The position numbers and the translations under genes are program-made. From Desulfarculaceae bacterium (GTDB lineage Bacteria > Desulfobacterota > Desulfarculia > Desulfarculales > Desulfarculaceae): DNA of 43,689 bases. How positions within the stretch are numbered: the stretch's first letter is position 1; every line of letters begins with the position of its first letter. The notes under the pieces were generated by a model. It was not told where the DNA came from. It did not search any database and was given only the letters and a program-made list of their open reading frames with translations. The stretch spans positions 1 to 43,689 of the forward strand of contig JAMOVV010000080.1 in assembly GCA_027067385.1 (NCBI GenBank). The letters are read 5' to 3'. Below, in pieces: positions 1 through 7,908 of this stretch.

Positions 1-2
1 TA

Positions 3-206
3 CCGGAGCACATTCTGCCCTCGATCTTCGACCCCTTCTTCACCACTAAGGACCGGGGTAAAGGCACCGGACTGGGGCTCAGCGTTTCCCAGGGCATCGT
101 CACCAAGCACGGCGGCCGCATCCTGGTCAGCAGCATCCCCGGCAGCGGGACCACCTTCAGCGTGGTGCTGCCGGTGACCACCATCCCCGCCGAGCTAGAC
201 GGCTAA
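3..206 (+). CDS. Sensor histidine kinase, C-terminal fragment
   Basis: This is the 3' end of a gene that begins before the window; 67 codons remain before the TAA at 204-206. The reading frame shows the end of a GHKL-type ATP-binding (HATPase_c) domain: an F-box-like DPFFTTK, then the G2 box GTGLGLS, then a conserved GGRI and a GTTFSVVLP ending. These are the standard features of histidine kinases of two-component systems, where the domain binds ATP and phosphorylates the kinase's own histidine. The sensor part and the partner regulator are outside the window. No response-regulator receiver domain follows, so it is a plain kinase C-terminus. The call is firm for the domain, but nothing can be said about the signal. 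Confidence 0.9.
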   Translation, partial: PEHILPSIFDPFFTTKDRGKGTGLGLSVSQGIVTKHGGRILVSSIPGSGTTFSVVLPVTTIPAELDG

Positions 207-314
207 ACCCCGTCTCGCCCCGCTTCGTCGCGGCCCGGCGCATACCCTGCCGCCGCGCCATAATCTTTAATCCCACCGACATGAAATCTTTCACATAAAG
301 CCCCGTCATATTAT

Positions 315-344
315 TTGCACCGCTTGGTAAACTTGTGGAATAAT
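315..344 (+). promoter_or_regulatory. Putative sigma70-type promoter of the polysaccharide operon
   Basis: An AT-rich island in otherwise GC-rich DNA holds TTGCAC (315-320) and AATAAT (339-344), separated by 18 bp. Transcription would start near 351, giving a leader of about 64 nt before the ATG at 415. No other good promoter was seen between 415 and 7165, which fits one long transcript. Confidence 0.45.
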
Positions 345-414
345 AACTTTCCCAATTAAAAAAAGTCCCAGCAGACAACCAAACCGGCTGAAAACATCGG
401 ATCGAGCCAGCTTC

Positions 415-2463
415 ATGGTATCAGCCGTCCACGTAGGAATTGAGGACCATTCCGTGCCTCCCTCTGTAGTTGCACCCCCCCAGGCCACCCTGGAAAAAGT
501 GGCGGGGCAGCTTCCCACCGTGTCGGTCATTGTACCGGTGCATCGCTGGGACCATGCCTTCACCCAGTGCTTGCACGCCTTGCTTAAGCTGCGTCCGCGT
601 CCCCGCGAGATCATCATCGTCTCCGACGGTCCGGTACCCGGGTTGGCCAGCCTGGAGGGCATGGACCGGCTCACCATTCACACCACCGATACCCGCCGCG
701 GTCCGGCCGCAGCCCGCAACGCCGGGGCTCGCCTGGCCGGTGGTGACATCCTGTTTTTCCTGGACTCCGACGTGGTGGCCCCCGGCGACATCGTGGGCCG
801 GGTGGCGAAGCTTTTCGCGGCGCGTTCCGACCTGGACGCGGTGATCGGTTCCTACGACGACCAGCCATCGGAGAGCAACCTTCTGTCGCAATATAAAAAC
901 CTGGCCCACCACTGGGTCCACCAGCACGCCCGCACCAGGGCCTCTACCTTTTGGACGGGCTGCGGGGCGGTGCGGCGGGAGGCCTTCATGCGGGTTGGCG
1001 GCTTTGCGCCCAGCTACTGCCGGCCCTGCATCGAGGACATCGAGTTCGGCTACCGGCTCAACCAACACGGCGGCACCATTGGCGTGGACAAGAGCCTGCA
1101 GGTAAAGCATCTGAAGCGCTGGGACGCGGCCAGCCTACTGCGATCGGACTTTTTCGACCGGGCCATCCCCTGGAGCGAGCTGATCCTGCAGCGAGGGGGC
1201 TTTGTCAACGACCTCAACCTCAGCCACGCCAACCGGCTCAGCGTGGCCTTGAGCCTGCTGCTGGCCGTGGCCCTGCCGGCCGGCCTGTTCTACCCCGGCG
1301 CCTGGCCAGTGGCGGCCATGGCCGTGGTCGGCCTGTTGGTCCTCAACGCCGAACTGCTGCGGTTCTTCTGGCGGCGGCGGGGTACGGCCTTTGCCCTGCG
1401 GGTGATACCCTGGCATTGGTTCCAGTTCGTCTACAGCGGGGCGGCCTTTGGCTGGGTGGCGGCCCGGACCCTGCTCCAGCGCCTGCGGGCCCTGGGCCAG
1501 CGGTCCCGCCGGTCCTTCACCCAGCCCACCGCCGCCCCCGCCCCCGGGCGGCAGGACCCGGCCCCGGCGGCGCTGGTGGACGAGTTGGTGTCGGTGGTGG
1601 TGCCGGCCTACAACGCCCAGGATACCATCGCCGATTGCCTGCGGTCCCTGGCCGCCCAAGAGGACGCCCGGCAGTTGCAGGTGATCGTGGTGGACAGCTC
1701 CCAGGACCGCACCGCCGCGATCGTGGCCGAGCAATTCCCTTGGGTGGAGCTGGTGCGCCATGCGCACCGCCAGGACCCCGGCCGGGCCCGCAACCAGGGG
1801 CTGGCCGCGGCCAAGGGCGCCGTGGTGGCTTTCATCGACGCCGACTGCCGGGCCCATCCCCGGTGGGTGCAGCGGCTACAGCAGGCCCACGCCAGGGGGC
1901 GGCCGGTGGTGGGAGGCGCGGTGGACATGGCCGAGGGTTCTTCCCTGGTGGGCCGGGCCTACTACTACTGCCTCTTTGGCCCCTGGCTGCCCGGCGGCCG
2001 ACCCGGCTGGGTCAGCGACCAGCCCACCGCCAACCTGTCGTTTGACCGCAGGACCCTGGATCGCTTGGGACCCTTCCTGGACCGGGGGCTCTGCTCCGAC
2101 AGCCAGATGCAGTGGCGCCTGGCCGTCCTGGGGCTACGCACCTGGTTCGCCCCCGAGATAAAGGTCTGGCACCACAACCCCCACGAGCTGGGCCGGCTCA
2201 TCGGCCATCGCTTTCGCCACGGTAGGGCCTACGCCAGCCGGCGGGTCCAACACTGGGATTGGGGCCGGGGTCGCCGTTGGACCTATGTGGCCCTGTCGCC
2301 GCTAATAATGCTCAAGCTGCTGGTTGAGCGCCTGGCCCAGGTCGCGGCTCGCCCCGCCCGGCTGCGAGAGCTGTTACCCTGCCTGCCCCTGGTGGTGCTG
2401 GGCCTCTTTTGCTGGACGGTGGGCGAGGCCCAAGGCTACGGACAACCCTGGGGCGACTCATGA
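415..2463 (+). CDS. Double GT2 glycosyltransferase with central membrane segment
   Basis: The 682-residue protein carries two family 2 (GT-A fold) glycosyltransferase domains. The first, about residues 36-250, begins VSVIVPVHR and has a DSD metal/nucleotide-sugar motif near 116 and an acceptor-side ED motif (CIEDIEFGYR). A hydrophobic stretch at about 271-350 follows. The second domain begins near 391 (VSVVVPAYN) and has a DAD motif near 474. A last hydrophobic helix lies at about 655-672. GT2 enzymes move sugars from nucleotide-sugars to growing glycans at the inner face of the membrane. It opens a tight polysaccharide operon and overlaps the next start by four bases (ATGA). The start lacks a strong ribosome-binding site, so a start slightly downstream is possible. 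The sugars transferred cannot be read from the sequence. Confidence 0.85.
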   Translation: MVSAVHVGIEDHSVPPSVVAPPQATLEKVAGQLPTVSVIVPVHRWDHAFTQCLHALLKLRPRPREIIIVSDGPVPGLASLEGMDRLTIHTTDTRRGPAAARNAGARLAGGDILFFLDSDVVAPGDIVGRVAKLFAARSDLDAVIGSYDDQPSESNLLSQYKNLAHHWVHQHARTRASTFWTGCGAVRREAFMRVGGFAPSYCRPCIEDIEFGYRLNQHGGTIGVDKSLQVKHLKRWDAASLLRSDFFDRAIPWSELILQRGGFVNDLNLSHANRLSVALSLLLAVALPAGLFYPGAWPVAAMAVVGLLVLNAELLRFFWRRRGTAFALRVIPWHWFQFVYSGAAFGWVAARTLLQRLRALGQRSRRSFTQPTAAPAPGRQDPAPAALVDELVSVVVPAYNAQDTIADCLRSLAAQEDARQLQVIVVDSSQDRTAAIVAEQFPWVELVRHAHRQDPGRARNQGLAAAKGAVVAFIDADCRAHPRWVQRLQQAHARGRPVVGGAVDMAEGSSLVGRAYYYCLFGPWLPGGRPGWVSDQPTANLSFDRRTLDRLGPFLDRGLCSDSQMQWRLAVLGLRTWFAPEIKVWHHNPHELGRLIGHRFRHGRAYASRRVQHWDWGRGRRWTYVALSPLIMLKLLVERLAQVAARPARLRELLPCLPLVVLGLFCWTVGEAQGYGQPWGDS

Positions 2464-3425
2464 ATCACCAGTCCAACGCCTCTGGACCGCTCTCCCGGGC
2501 GGCGGATCATCTGCCGAGCTTCAGCATCGTGGTGCCCACCCACCGGCGGGTGGCGGCCCTGGCCCGTCTCCTGCGGGGCCTGGCCAAGCTGGACTACCCC
2601 GCCGAGCGGCGGGAGGTGCTGGTGGTCGATGACGGCGGCGGCCTACGCCGGGAGCACCTGCCGGCCGAGGTTGCCGCCTTGCCCGGGATGCGCCTGTTGT
2701 CGCAGGAGCACGCCGGCCCGGCGGCGGCCCGCAACCGGGGCGCGGCCGCGGCCCAGGGGGACTGCCTGGCCTTTATCGACGACGACTGCCAGCCCCACCG
2801 CGCCTGGCTGCGCCACCTGGCCCAAGGACTGACCCGGCGGCCCAGGGCGGCCTGCGGCGGCGCGGTGATCAACCGCCTGGTTCACAACCGCTATTCCCAG
2901 GCCAGCCAGATGGTGGTGGACCACCTATACCAACACCTCAACACCGCCGGCGGCCGGGCGGGGTTCCTGGCCTCCAACAACCTGGCCGTGGGCCGCCGGG
3001 ACTTCTGGGCGGTGGGCGGCTTTGACACCGCCTTTTCCTTTGCCGGGGCCGAAGACCGTCATTTCTGCCGCCGTTGGATCGACAGCGGCCGCCACCTGGT
3101 CTACCTCCCCCAGGCGGTGGTGAACCACTTCCATCACCTGGACCTGCGCGGCTTCCTGCGCCAGCATATGCGCTACGGCCGCGGCAGCCAACTGCTGCGC
3201 CGGCGCTGTGGGTCGGCCGATTTCTTTGAGCCCAGCTTTTACCTGTCCCTGGTGGGACGCGGGATACGCCAGCGGTCTGGCCTGCGCGGTCTGCAACTCA
3301 GCGCCCTGCTGCTGGCGGCCCAGGCGGCCACCGCCGGGGGATACCTGGCCCAAGGCCTACGCCTGGCCAGGGCCGCGGCGCGCCAACCCGGTGCGGTGCA
3401 GGCCAAGCCACCGGTGGGTGAGTAA
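2460..3425 (+). CDS. GT2 family glycosyltransferase
   Basis: The start is the ATG of an ATGA overlap with the previous stop, giving 321 residues; a longer in-frame extension would lie inside the upstream gene. The GT-A fold begins at FSIVVPTHR (21-29). It has AAARNRGAAAA, a DDD-type metal motif in FIDDDCQ (about 106-112), and GGFDTAF followed by an acidic GAED motif, all usual GT2 landmarks. A basic C-terminal tail with a short hydrophobic region suggests membrane association. The product probably adds a sugar to the surface polysaccharide assembled and exported by the neighbouring genes. Its stop overlaps the next start by one base (TAATG), so translation is likely coupled. Donor and acceptor are unknown. 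Confidence 0.85.
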   Translation: MNHQSNASGPLSRAADHLPSFSIVVPTHRRVAALARLLRGLAKLDYPAERREVLVVDDGGGLRREHLPAEVAALPGMRLLSQEHAGPAAARNRGAAAAQGDCLAFIDDDCQPHRAWLRHLAQGLTRRPRAACGGAVINRLVHNRYSQASQMVVDHLYQHLNTAGGRAGFLASNNLAVGRRDFWAVGGFDTAFSFAGAEDRHFCRRWIDSGRHLVYLPQAVVNHFHHLDLRGFLRQHMRYGRGSQLLRRRCGSADFFEPSFYLSLVGRGIRQRSGLRGLQLSALLLAAQAATAGGYLAQGLRLARAAARQPGAVQAKPPVGE

Positions 3426-4867
3426 TGGACCGGTCAGGGCAAAACAGCGGCCAGTCCACCGGCCGGCCTGATCCTCCGGAGATGGCCCAGGTCCTGGAGC
3501 AACTGGCCCGGGTGCGCCGGCGCCACCAGGAAATACTGGAGCTGCTGCGCGACTGGCAGGACTGCCGGGTGGGGGACCCCGCGGTCACGACGCGGCAGTT
3601 ACAGGTCCTCTCCCAGCGCGCTAAGCGCCAGTTGGAGATTCTGGAGCACCTGGACCAACTGCTGGCCCATATGAACCCGCTCAAGCCCCTGGTACTGGGG
3701 CCGGCCAGGCTGGCTGGTTGGCTCGGCCGCCTGTCGGGGGATACCGCGCGGCGGCTGGGGTGGTCCCAAAGAGGCGCCCCGGCCGGCCGGACGGCGTGCG
3801 TGTTGATGGTCGCGGTCAACGGGATAGGGTTGGGGCACCTCACCCGCACCCTGGCCGTGGCCCGCCGCCTGCGGCGAATCGACCGCCGCACCCAGGTCGT
3901 CTTGCTCACCACCAGCCCGGCGGTGCACCTGGCCTTTGGCCAGGCAGTAACCGCCTACTACGTGCCGTCGGTCCAGGCCCTGCCCCGGGAACACCAGGAG
4001 GAATTCGGCGGCATGCTGCAGCGGCAACTGGCCGCCCTGGTCCGGCGGCACCAGCCCGGCGCCATAGTCTACGACGGTATATGGCCCTCCCGCGGGCTGC
4101 TTAAAGCCATGGGGCGGACCAGGGCGGCCAGGCGCTACTGGCTGCGGCGCGGGCGGTGGAAACGGCCGCCGCATCATAAGCAACTGCGGGCCGAGGATCA
4201 CTTCGACCTGATCATCGAGCCCGGTGAGGTGGGCCTGGCCGACGGGGCCGCGGCCGGCAAACAGCGACGGGTCGATCCCATCACCTACCTGGACCCCGGC
4301 GACCTGCTGGAGCGCACCGCGGCCCGGTATCACCTGGGCCTACCCTTGGACCACCAGGTGGTGCTGGTCTCGCTGGGCGCGGCCAACCCAGCCATCAACC
4401 GCGACCTGGCCATGGTGCAGGCGGTCCTGCAGGACCGCCCCCGGACCACGGTGGTGATCGCCGAGTCGATCATCGGCAGCCCACTAAAAGGCGAATCCCT
4501 CCGGGCCAGGTTCCTGCGGGAATATCCCGTGAGCCGCTACTTCAACGCCTTTGACGCGGCGGTGACCGCGGCCGGTTACAACACGGTGCACGAGTCGGTG
4601 ACCCTGGGCCTGCCCTGCGTATTCATCCCCAACCTGAACCGGGATACCGACGACCAGGCGGCCCGGGCCCGGGCGGTGGAGCAGGCCGGGGCCGGCATCT
4701 GCCTGGCCGGCCCGGACAACCGGAGCCTGGGCCGGGCCCTGGAGCGGGTGCTGGAGCAGGAGACCAACCAAGCGATGCGCCGGGCCTGCCGGGAGTTGGC
4801 CACCCCCAACGGGGCGGACCAGGTGGCCCGGATAATACTGGGGGCGGAGGAGCTTCCCAATCCATGA
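3425..4867 (+). CDS. MurG/GT28-like glycosyltransferase with coiled-coil N-terminus (copy 1)
   Basis: This 480-residue protein has a helical, charged N-terminal segment (about 20-85) that looks like a coiled coil. A GT-B fold follows, with the first Rossmann half starting near 125 (VAVNGIGLGHLTR, the glycine-rich loop of MurG-like enzymes). The second half ends in the nucleotide-sugar region TAAGYNTVHES near 380 and LPCVFIPN. GT28 enzymes such as MurG use UDP-sugars. The next gene is a clear paralogue, and both share an LKPLV-PARLA linker between the coil and the catalytic part. The start overlaps the preceding stop by one base and the end overlaps the next start by four bases. The unusual N-terminal extension suggests dimerisation or docking to a partner. 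The exact sugar transfer is unknown, and a non-glycosyltransferase role cannot be excluded. Confidence 0.75.
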   Translation: MDRSGQNSGQSTGRPDPPEMAQVLEQLARVRRRHQEILELLRDWQDCRVGDPAVTTRQLQVLSQRAKRQLEILEHLDQLLAHMNPLKPLVLGPARLAGWLGRLSGDTARRLGWSQRGAPAGRTACVLMVAVNGIGLGHLTRTLAVARRLRRIDRRTQVVLLTTSPAVHLAFGQAVTAYYVPSVQALPREHQEEFGGMLQRQLAALVRRHQPGAIVYDGIWPSRGLLKAMGRTRAARRYWLRRGRWKRPPHHKQLRAEDHFDLIIEPGEVGLADGAAAGKQRRVDPITYLDPGDLLERTAARYHLGLPLDHQVVLVSLGAANPAINRDLAMVQAVLQDRPRTTVVIAESIIGSPLKGESLRARFLREYPVSRYFNAFDAAVTAAGYNTVHESVTLGLPCVFIPNLNRDTDDQAARARAVEQAGAGICLAGPDNRSLGRALERVLEQETNQAMRRACRELATPNGADQVARIILGAEELPNP

Positions 4868-6279
4868 CCAAGGACACGGGCAAACGATCAGGGGAGGTAT
4901 GGGCCAAGCTGCTTGACGAGGTGGCCTCCCTGGAGCGGCTGAGCCAAGAGGCCCTGTCGCGTCTGAGCCAGGGTACGCAGCAGGCTACGCTCAACCAACA
5001 GCTAGACCGGCTGGAACGGCACAGCGCCCGAACGCAATCCATCGTGGAGCACTGGGACGCCCTACTGGCCCAGGCCAAGGGGCTCAAACCCCTGGTAATG
5101 GCCCCGGCCCGTCTGGCCCAAAGGCTCACCGGCCGGCTCCACCGGAGGGCACTGCTCCCGGGCCCCGTGGACGCAACCGTCGCCCGCACCCCGGCGGTTT
5201 TATTCATGCCCACCAACGGCGTGGGCCTGGGCCACATGGCCCGCTGCCTGGCCATTGCCCGGCGCATGCGGCAACTGTCGCCGGAGACCGACATCATCTT
5301 TCTCACCACCAGCCCGGCCCTGCACCTGGCCCACCGCCAGGGGATCATCGTCCACCACATGCCCCCCTACTCGGAAAAGACCTTCACCAGCCGGCAGGCC
5401 TGGAACCAGCTTCTGGCCCAGCGCCTGGCCGAAATTGACCGCCTGCACCGGCCATCGACCCTGGTGTTTGACGGTGTGTGGCTCTACCAAGGGTTGATCG
5501 ATCACCTGGAGCGCAGCCCCGGCCTGAAATCTTTTTGGCTACACACAGCCAACCCCAACCCACCCCCCCGCCAGGAAGCGCTGCCTGACAGGCACTATTT
5601 CAACCTGATCGTTTGGTTGACCGGACCGGGCTTTAATCGCCAGGAAAAACTGAGCGTAGCGCCCGCTTACACCACAGTGGACCCTATAGTCTACTTTGAG
5701 CCCCACGAACTGCCCCACCGGCGCGAGGCCCGCCACCAACTGGGCCTGCCGGAGGAGGCCACGGTGGTCCTGGTCTCCCTGGGAGCCGGAGTGATCAACC
5801 ACATCTTCGGCGATCTGGACGCCCTGCTCCAGGTGATCGAAGGCATGCCCGGGGTCTACGCGGTCATCGCTGAGACCCCCATCGTCAGTCGCCGCATCGT
5901 CAGCCATCACTCCCGGACCATGGTTCTGCGTGACTTCCCCCTTTGCCGCTACTTTAACGCCTTTGACGCGGCGGTGACCGCCGCCGGTTACAACACGGTA
6001 TACGAGATGCTGCGCCTGGGCGTTCCCGCGGTGTTACTGCCCAACATGGGTGCACCCACCAATGCCCAGCTAACCCGGGCCCGGGCGGCCGAGCAGGCCG
6101 GGGGGGCCATTTGCCTGGAAACACCGGACCGCGATTCGCTGGCCCGGGCGCTTAGCACCATGCTGGAGCCAGAGACCAACCAAAAGATGCGTCAGGCCGG
6201 CATGGCGGCCATAACCGGTAACGGCGCCGAGAAAACGGCCCGGTTAATCCTGGGCCGGGAAGCGTCGCCACAGGCATAA
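4864..6279 (+). CDS. MurG/GT28-like glycosyltransferase with coiled-coil N-terminus (copy 2)
   Basis: The 471-residue product is a paralogue of the preceding protein with the same plan: a helical charged N-terminus (about 10-75), the LKPLV-PARLA linker, a glycine-rich loop (PTNGVGLGHMAR) near 115, TTSPALHL, and a C-terminal sugar-nucleotide site (TAAGYNTVYE near 372, LPN near 393). It starts inside the previous stop (ATGA), so the pair is probably translated together and may form a complex. In both, RYFNAFDAAVTAAGYNTV is nearly identical while the outer parts have diverged. This is the pattern of an old tandem duplication with conserved donor binding and changed acceptor choice. A 52-bp gap separates it from the exporter permease. 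Function is inferred from fold and context only. Confidence 0.75.
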   Translation: MTKDTGKRSGEVWAKLLDEVASLERLSQEALSRLSQGTQQATLNQQLDRLERHSARTQSIVEHWDALLAQAKGLKPLVMAPARLAQRLTGRLHRRALLPGPVDATVARTPAVLFMPTNGVGLGHMARCLAIARRMRQLSPETDIIFLTTSPALHLAHRQGIIVHHMPPYSEKTFTSRQAWNQLLAQRLAEIDRLHRPSTLVFDGVWLYQGLIDHLERSPGLKSFWLHTANPNPPPRQEALPDRHYFNLIVWLTGPGFNRQEKLSVAPAYTTVDPIVYFEPHELPHRREARHQLGLPEEATVVLVSLGAGVINHIFGDLDALLQVIEGMPGVYAVIAETPIVSRRIVSHHSRTMVLRDFPLCRYFNAFDAAVTAAGYNTVYEMLRLGVPAVLLPNMGAPTNAQLTRARAAEQAGGAICLETPDRDSLARALSTMLEPETNQKMRQAGMAAITGNGAEKTARLILGREASPQA

Positions 6280-6331
6280 ACCCCACGGCCGGCCCCCGGG
6301 CCGCGCCGGCGGAACATTCAGGATCGAGCCC

Positions 6332-7117
6332 ATGTTGCGTTTGGCCCAGGAATTAGTAAGCCACCGGCACCTCATCGCGGCCCAGGTGCGGGCCGAGCTG
6401 CAGTCCAGCACGGTCAACTACCGGCTGGGGCTGCTGTGGTGGGTGCTCAATCCCTTGCTGCTCATGGCTATCTACTACTTCCTGGTGCGGGGGGTCTTTG
6501 GCCGGGGGGGCCAAAACTACCATGTCTTCCTGTTGGCCGGGCTGATCCCCTGGCAGTGGTTCACCTTTGCCATCGGGGCCTCGGTGCGCGCCCTGGAACG
6601 CAACCGCGACCTTATGTTGCAGGCCAAGTTTCCCCTGTTCACCCTGGTGTTGGTGCCTTGCCTAACCAACCTGTTTTTCGCCCTCATCGGCCTGGCGGTG
6701 GTGCTGGTGTTCGCCGGCCACTGGCCGGACCTCCACCTCCTGGGCCTGGTGCCCATCGCCCTGGTGCAGTTGATGATCACCCTGGGGGTGGGATGCCTGC
6801 TGGCCGTGGTGTCGGCCTACCTGCCGGACATGGAGCGGCTCACCGACTTCGGCCTGCGCGCCCTGTTCTACCTTAGCCCGGTGCTCTACGAGGTGGCCAT
6901 GATCAAGAGCTGGGGCAAGCTTCCCTCCCGGCTCATCGACCTGTGGCAGCTAAACCCCCTGGTGTTCCTGCTGGAGTCCTACCGCGGCCTGCTGATCAAG
7001 CAGGTCTGGCCCGACTGGGGGGCCCTGGCCATATGGACCCTGGTGGGCGCGGCCCTGCTGCAACTCGGTCTGGTGGTGCTGCGCCGCCAGGAGCACCAGT
7101 TGTGCAAGTTGATTTAG
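6332..7117 (+). CDS. ABC-2 type polysaccharide exporter permease (Wzm/TagG-like)
   Basis: At 261 residues it has the usual size and pattern of Wzm/TagG/KpsM permeases: about six hydrophobic helices, an N-terminal amphipathic part with STVNYRLGLLWWVLNP (the region typical of ABC-2 polysaccharide permeases), and a C-terminal region LNPLVFLLESYRGLL that is also conserved. Such permeases move undecaprenyl-linked O-antigen, capsule or teichoic-acid-like polymers across the inner membrane, driven by a separate ATPase, here the next gene. AGGATCGAG upstream of the ATG is a fair ribosome-binding site. Together with the upstream glycosyltransferases it points to ABC-dependent rather than Wzx/Wzy-dependent export. 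Confidence 0.9.
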   Translation: MLRLAQELVSHRHLIAAQVRAELQSSTVNYRLGLLWWVLNPLLLMAIYYFLVRGVFGRGGQNYHVFLLAGLIPWQWFTFAIGASVRALERNRDLMLQAKFPLFTLVLVPCLTNLFFALIGLAVVLVFAGHWPDLHLLGLVPIALVQLMITLGVGCLLAVVSAYLPDMERLTDFGLRALFYLSPVLYEVAMIKSWGKLPSRLIDLWQLNPLVFLLESYRGLLIKQVWPDWGALAIWTLVGAALLQLGLVVLRRQEHQLCKLI

Positions 7118-7122
7118 ACTCA

Positions 7123-7140
7123 CGCGGGCCTCGGCCCGCG
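7123..7140 (+). other. Intercistronic hairpin between permease and ATPase genes
   Basis: CGCGGGCC (7123-7130) and GGCCCGCG (7133-7140) form a perfect inverted repeat six bases after the permease stop. No T-run follows, so it is more likely an mRNA-stabilising or translation-tuning element than a terminator. Confidence 0.4.
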
Positions 7141-7164
7141 GGTTCCCGACGCGAGGAGTTCCAG

Positions 7165-7908
7165 GTGTCCCAGCTCAAACCGCAAGCAAGGCCCGTGGTC
7201 ATCCAGTGCCAAGGCGTGGGGCTCAAGTTCCGACGGCGGCGGCGCAGCCTGCTGGCGACCGGCGCGGCGCCGCCGGTGCGGGACTTTTGGGCCCTGCGCG
7301 ACATCTCCCTGGAGATACGGGAAGGGGAGCTGGTGGGCATCGTGGGGCGCAACGGCGCCGGCAAGAGCAGCCTGGCCCTGCTGTTGACCGGCATCTACCG
7401 GGCCGACGAGGGCCGCATCCAGGTGAACGCCCGGGTGAGCCGGCTGGCCCTGGGCATCGGCTTTCGCATGGACCTCACCGGCCGCCAAAACATCTTCATC
7501 AACGGCGCCTACCTCGGCTTCTCCCGCCGGCAGATCATCCGCCGGCAGCAGGAGATAATCGACTTCGCCCAACTGCAGGATTTCATCGACGAGCCGCTGA
7601 ACCACTTTTCCGACGGCATGCGCGCCCGCCTGGCCTTTGCCATCGCCACCTGCATCGAGCCGGAGGTGTTGGTGCTCGATGAATCCTTTAACACCGGCGA
7701 CGAGGGCTTTCGGGCCCGCTCCCGGCAGCGGGTGCTGGAGATAGCCGGACAGGCCAAGGCGGTGGTGATGATCTCCCACAACCTCGTAAACCTGCAGGAC
7801 CTGTGTCCCCGGGTGATCTGGCTGGAATCCGGACGCCTGAAGATGGACGCCCCGGCCGAGGAGGTCCTGCCCCGCTACCGCCAGTTCTGCCTGGAGCACG
7901 CCGCCTAA
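7165..7908 (+). CDS. Polysaccharide ABC exporter ATPase (Wzt/TagH-like)
   Basis: The chosen GTG start follows GAGGAG by about eight bases and gives 247 residues; upstream in-frame codons lie inside the permease gene. The protein has a Walker A loop GRNGAGKSS (61-69), a signature-like SDGMRARLAFA (about 148) and Walker B VLVLDES (about 168-174). The ALGIGFRMDLTGRQNIFINGAYLG region is characteristic of the Wzt/TagH/KpsT branch. It powers export of the glycan through the preceding permease. It lacks the long C-terminal glycan-recognition domain of O-antigen Wzt proteins such as E. coli O9a, so it may not need a terminal cap residue on the polymer. It ends four bases inside the oppositely oriented next gene. 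Confidence 0.9.
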   Translation: MSQLKPQARPVVIQCQGVGLKFRRRRRSLLATGAAPPVRDFWALRDISLEIREGELVGIVGRNGAGKSSLALLLTGIYRADEGRIQVNARVSRLALGIGFRMDLTGRQNIFINGAYLGFSRRQIIRRQQEIIDFAQLQDFIDEPLNHFSDGMRARLAFAIATCIEPEVLVLDESFNTGDEGFRARSRQRVLEIAGQAKAVVMISHNLVNLQDLCPRVIWLESGRLKMDAPAEEVLPRYRQFCLEHAA

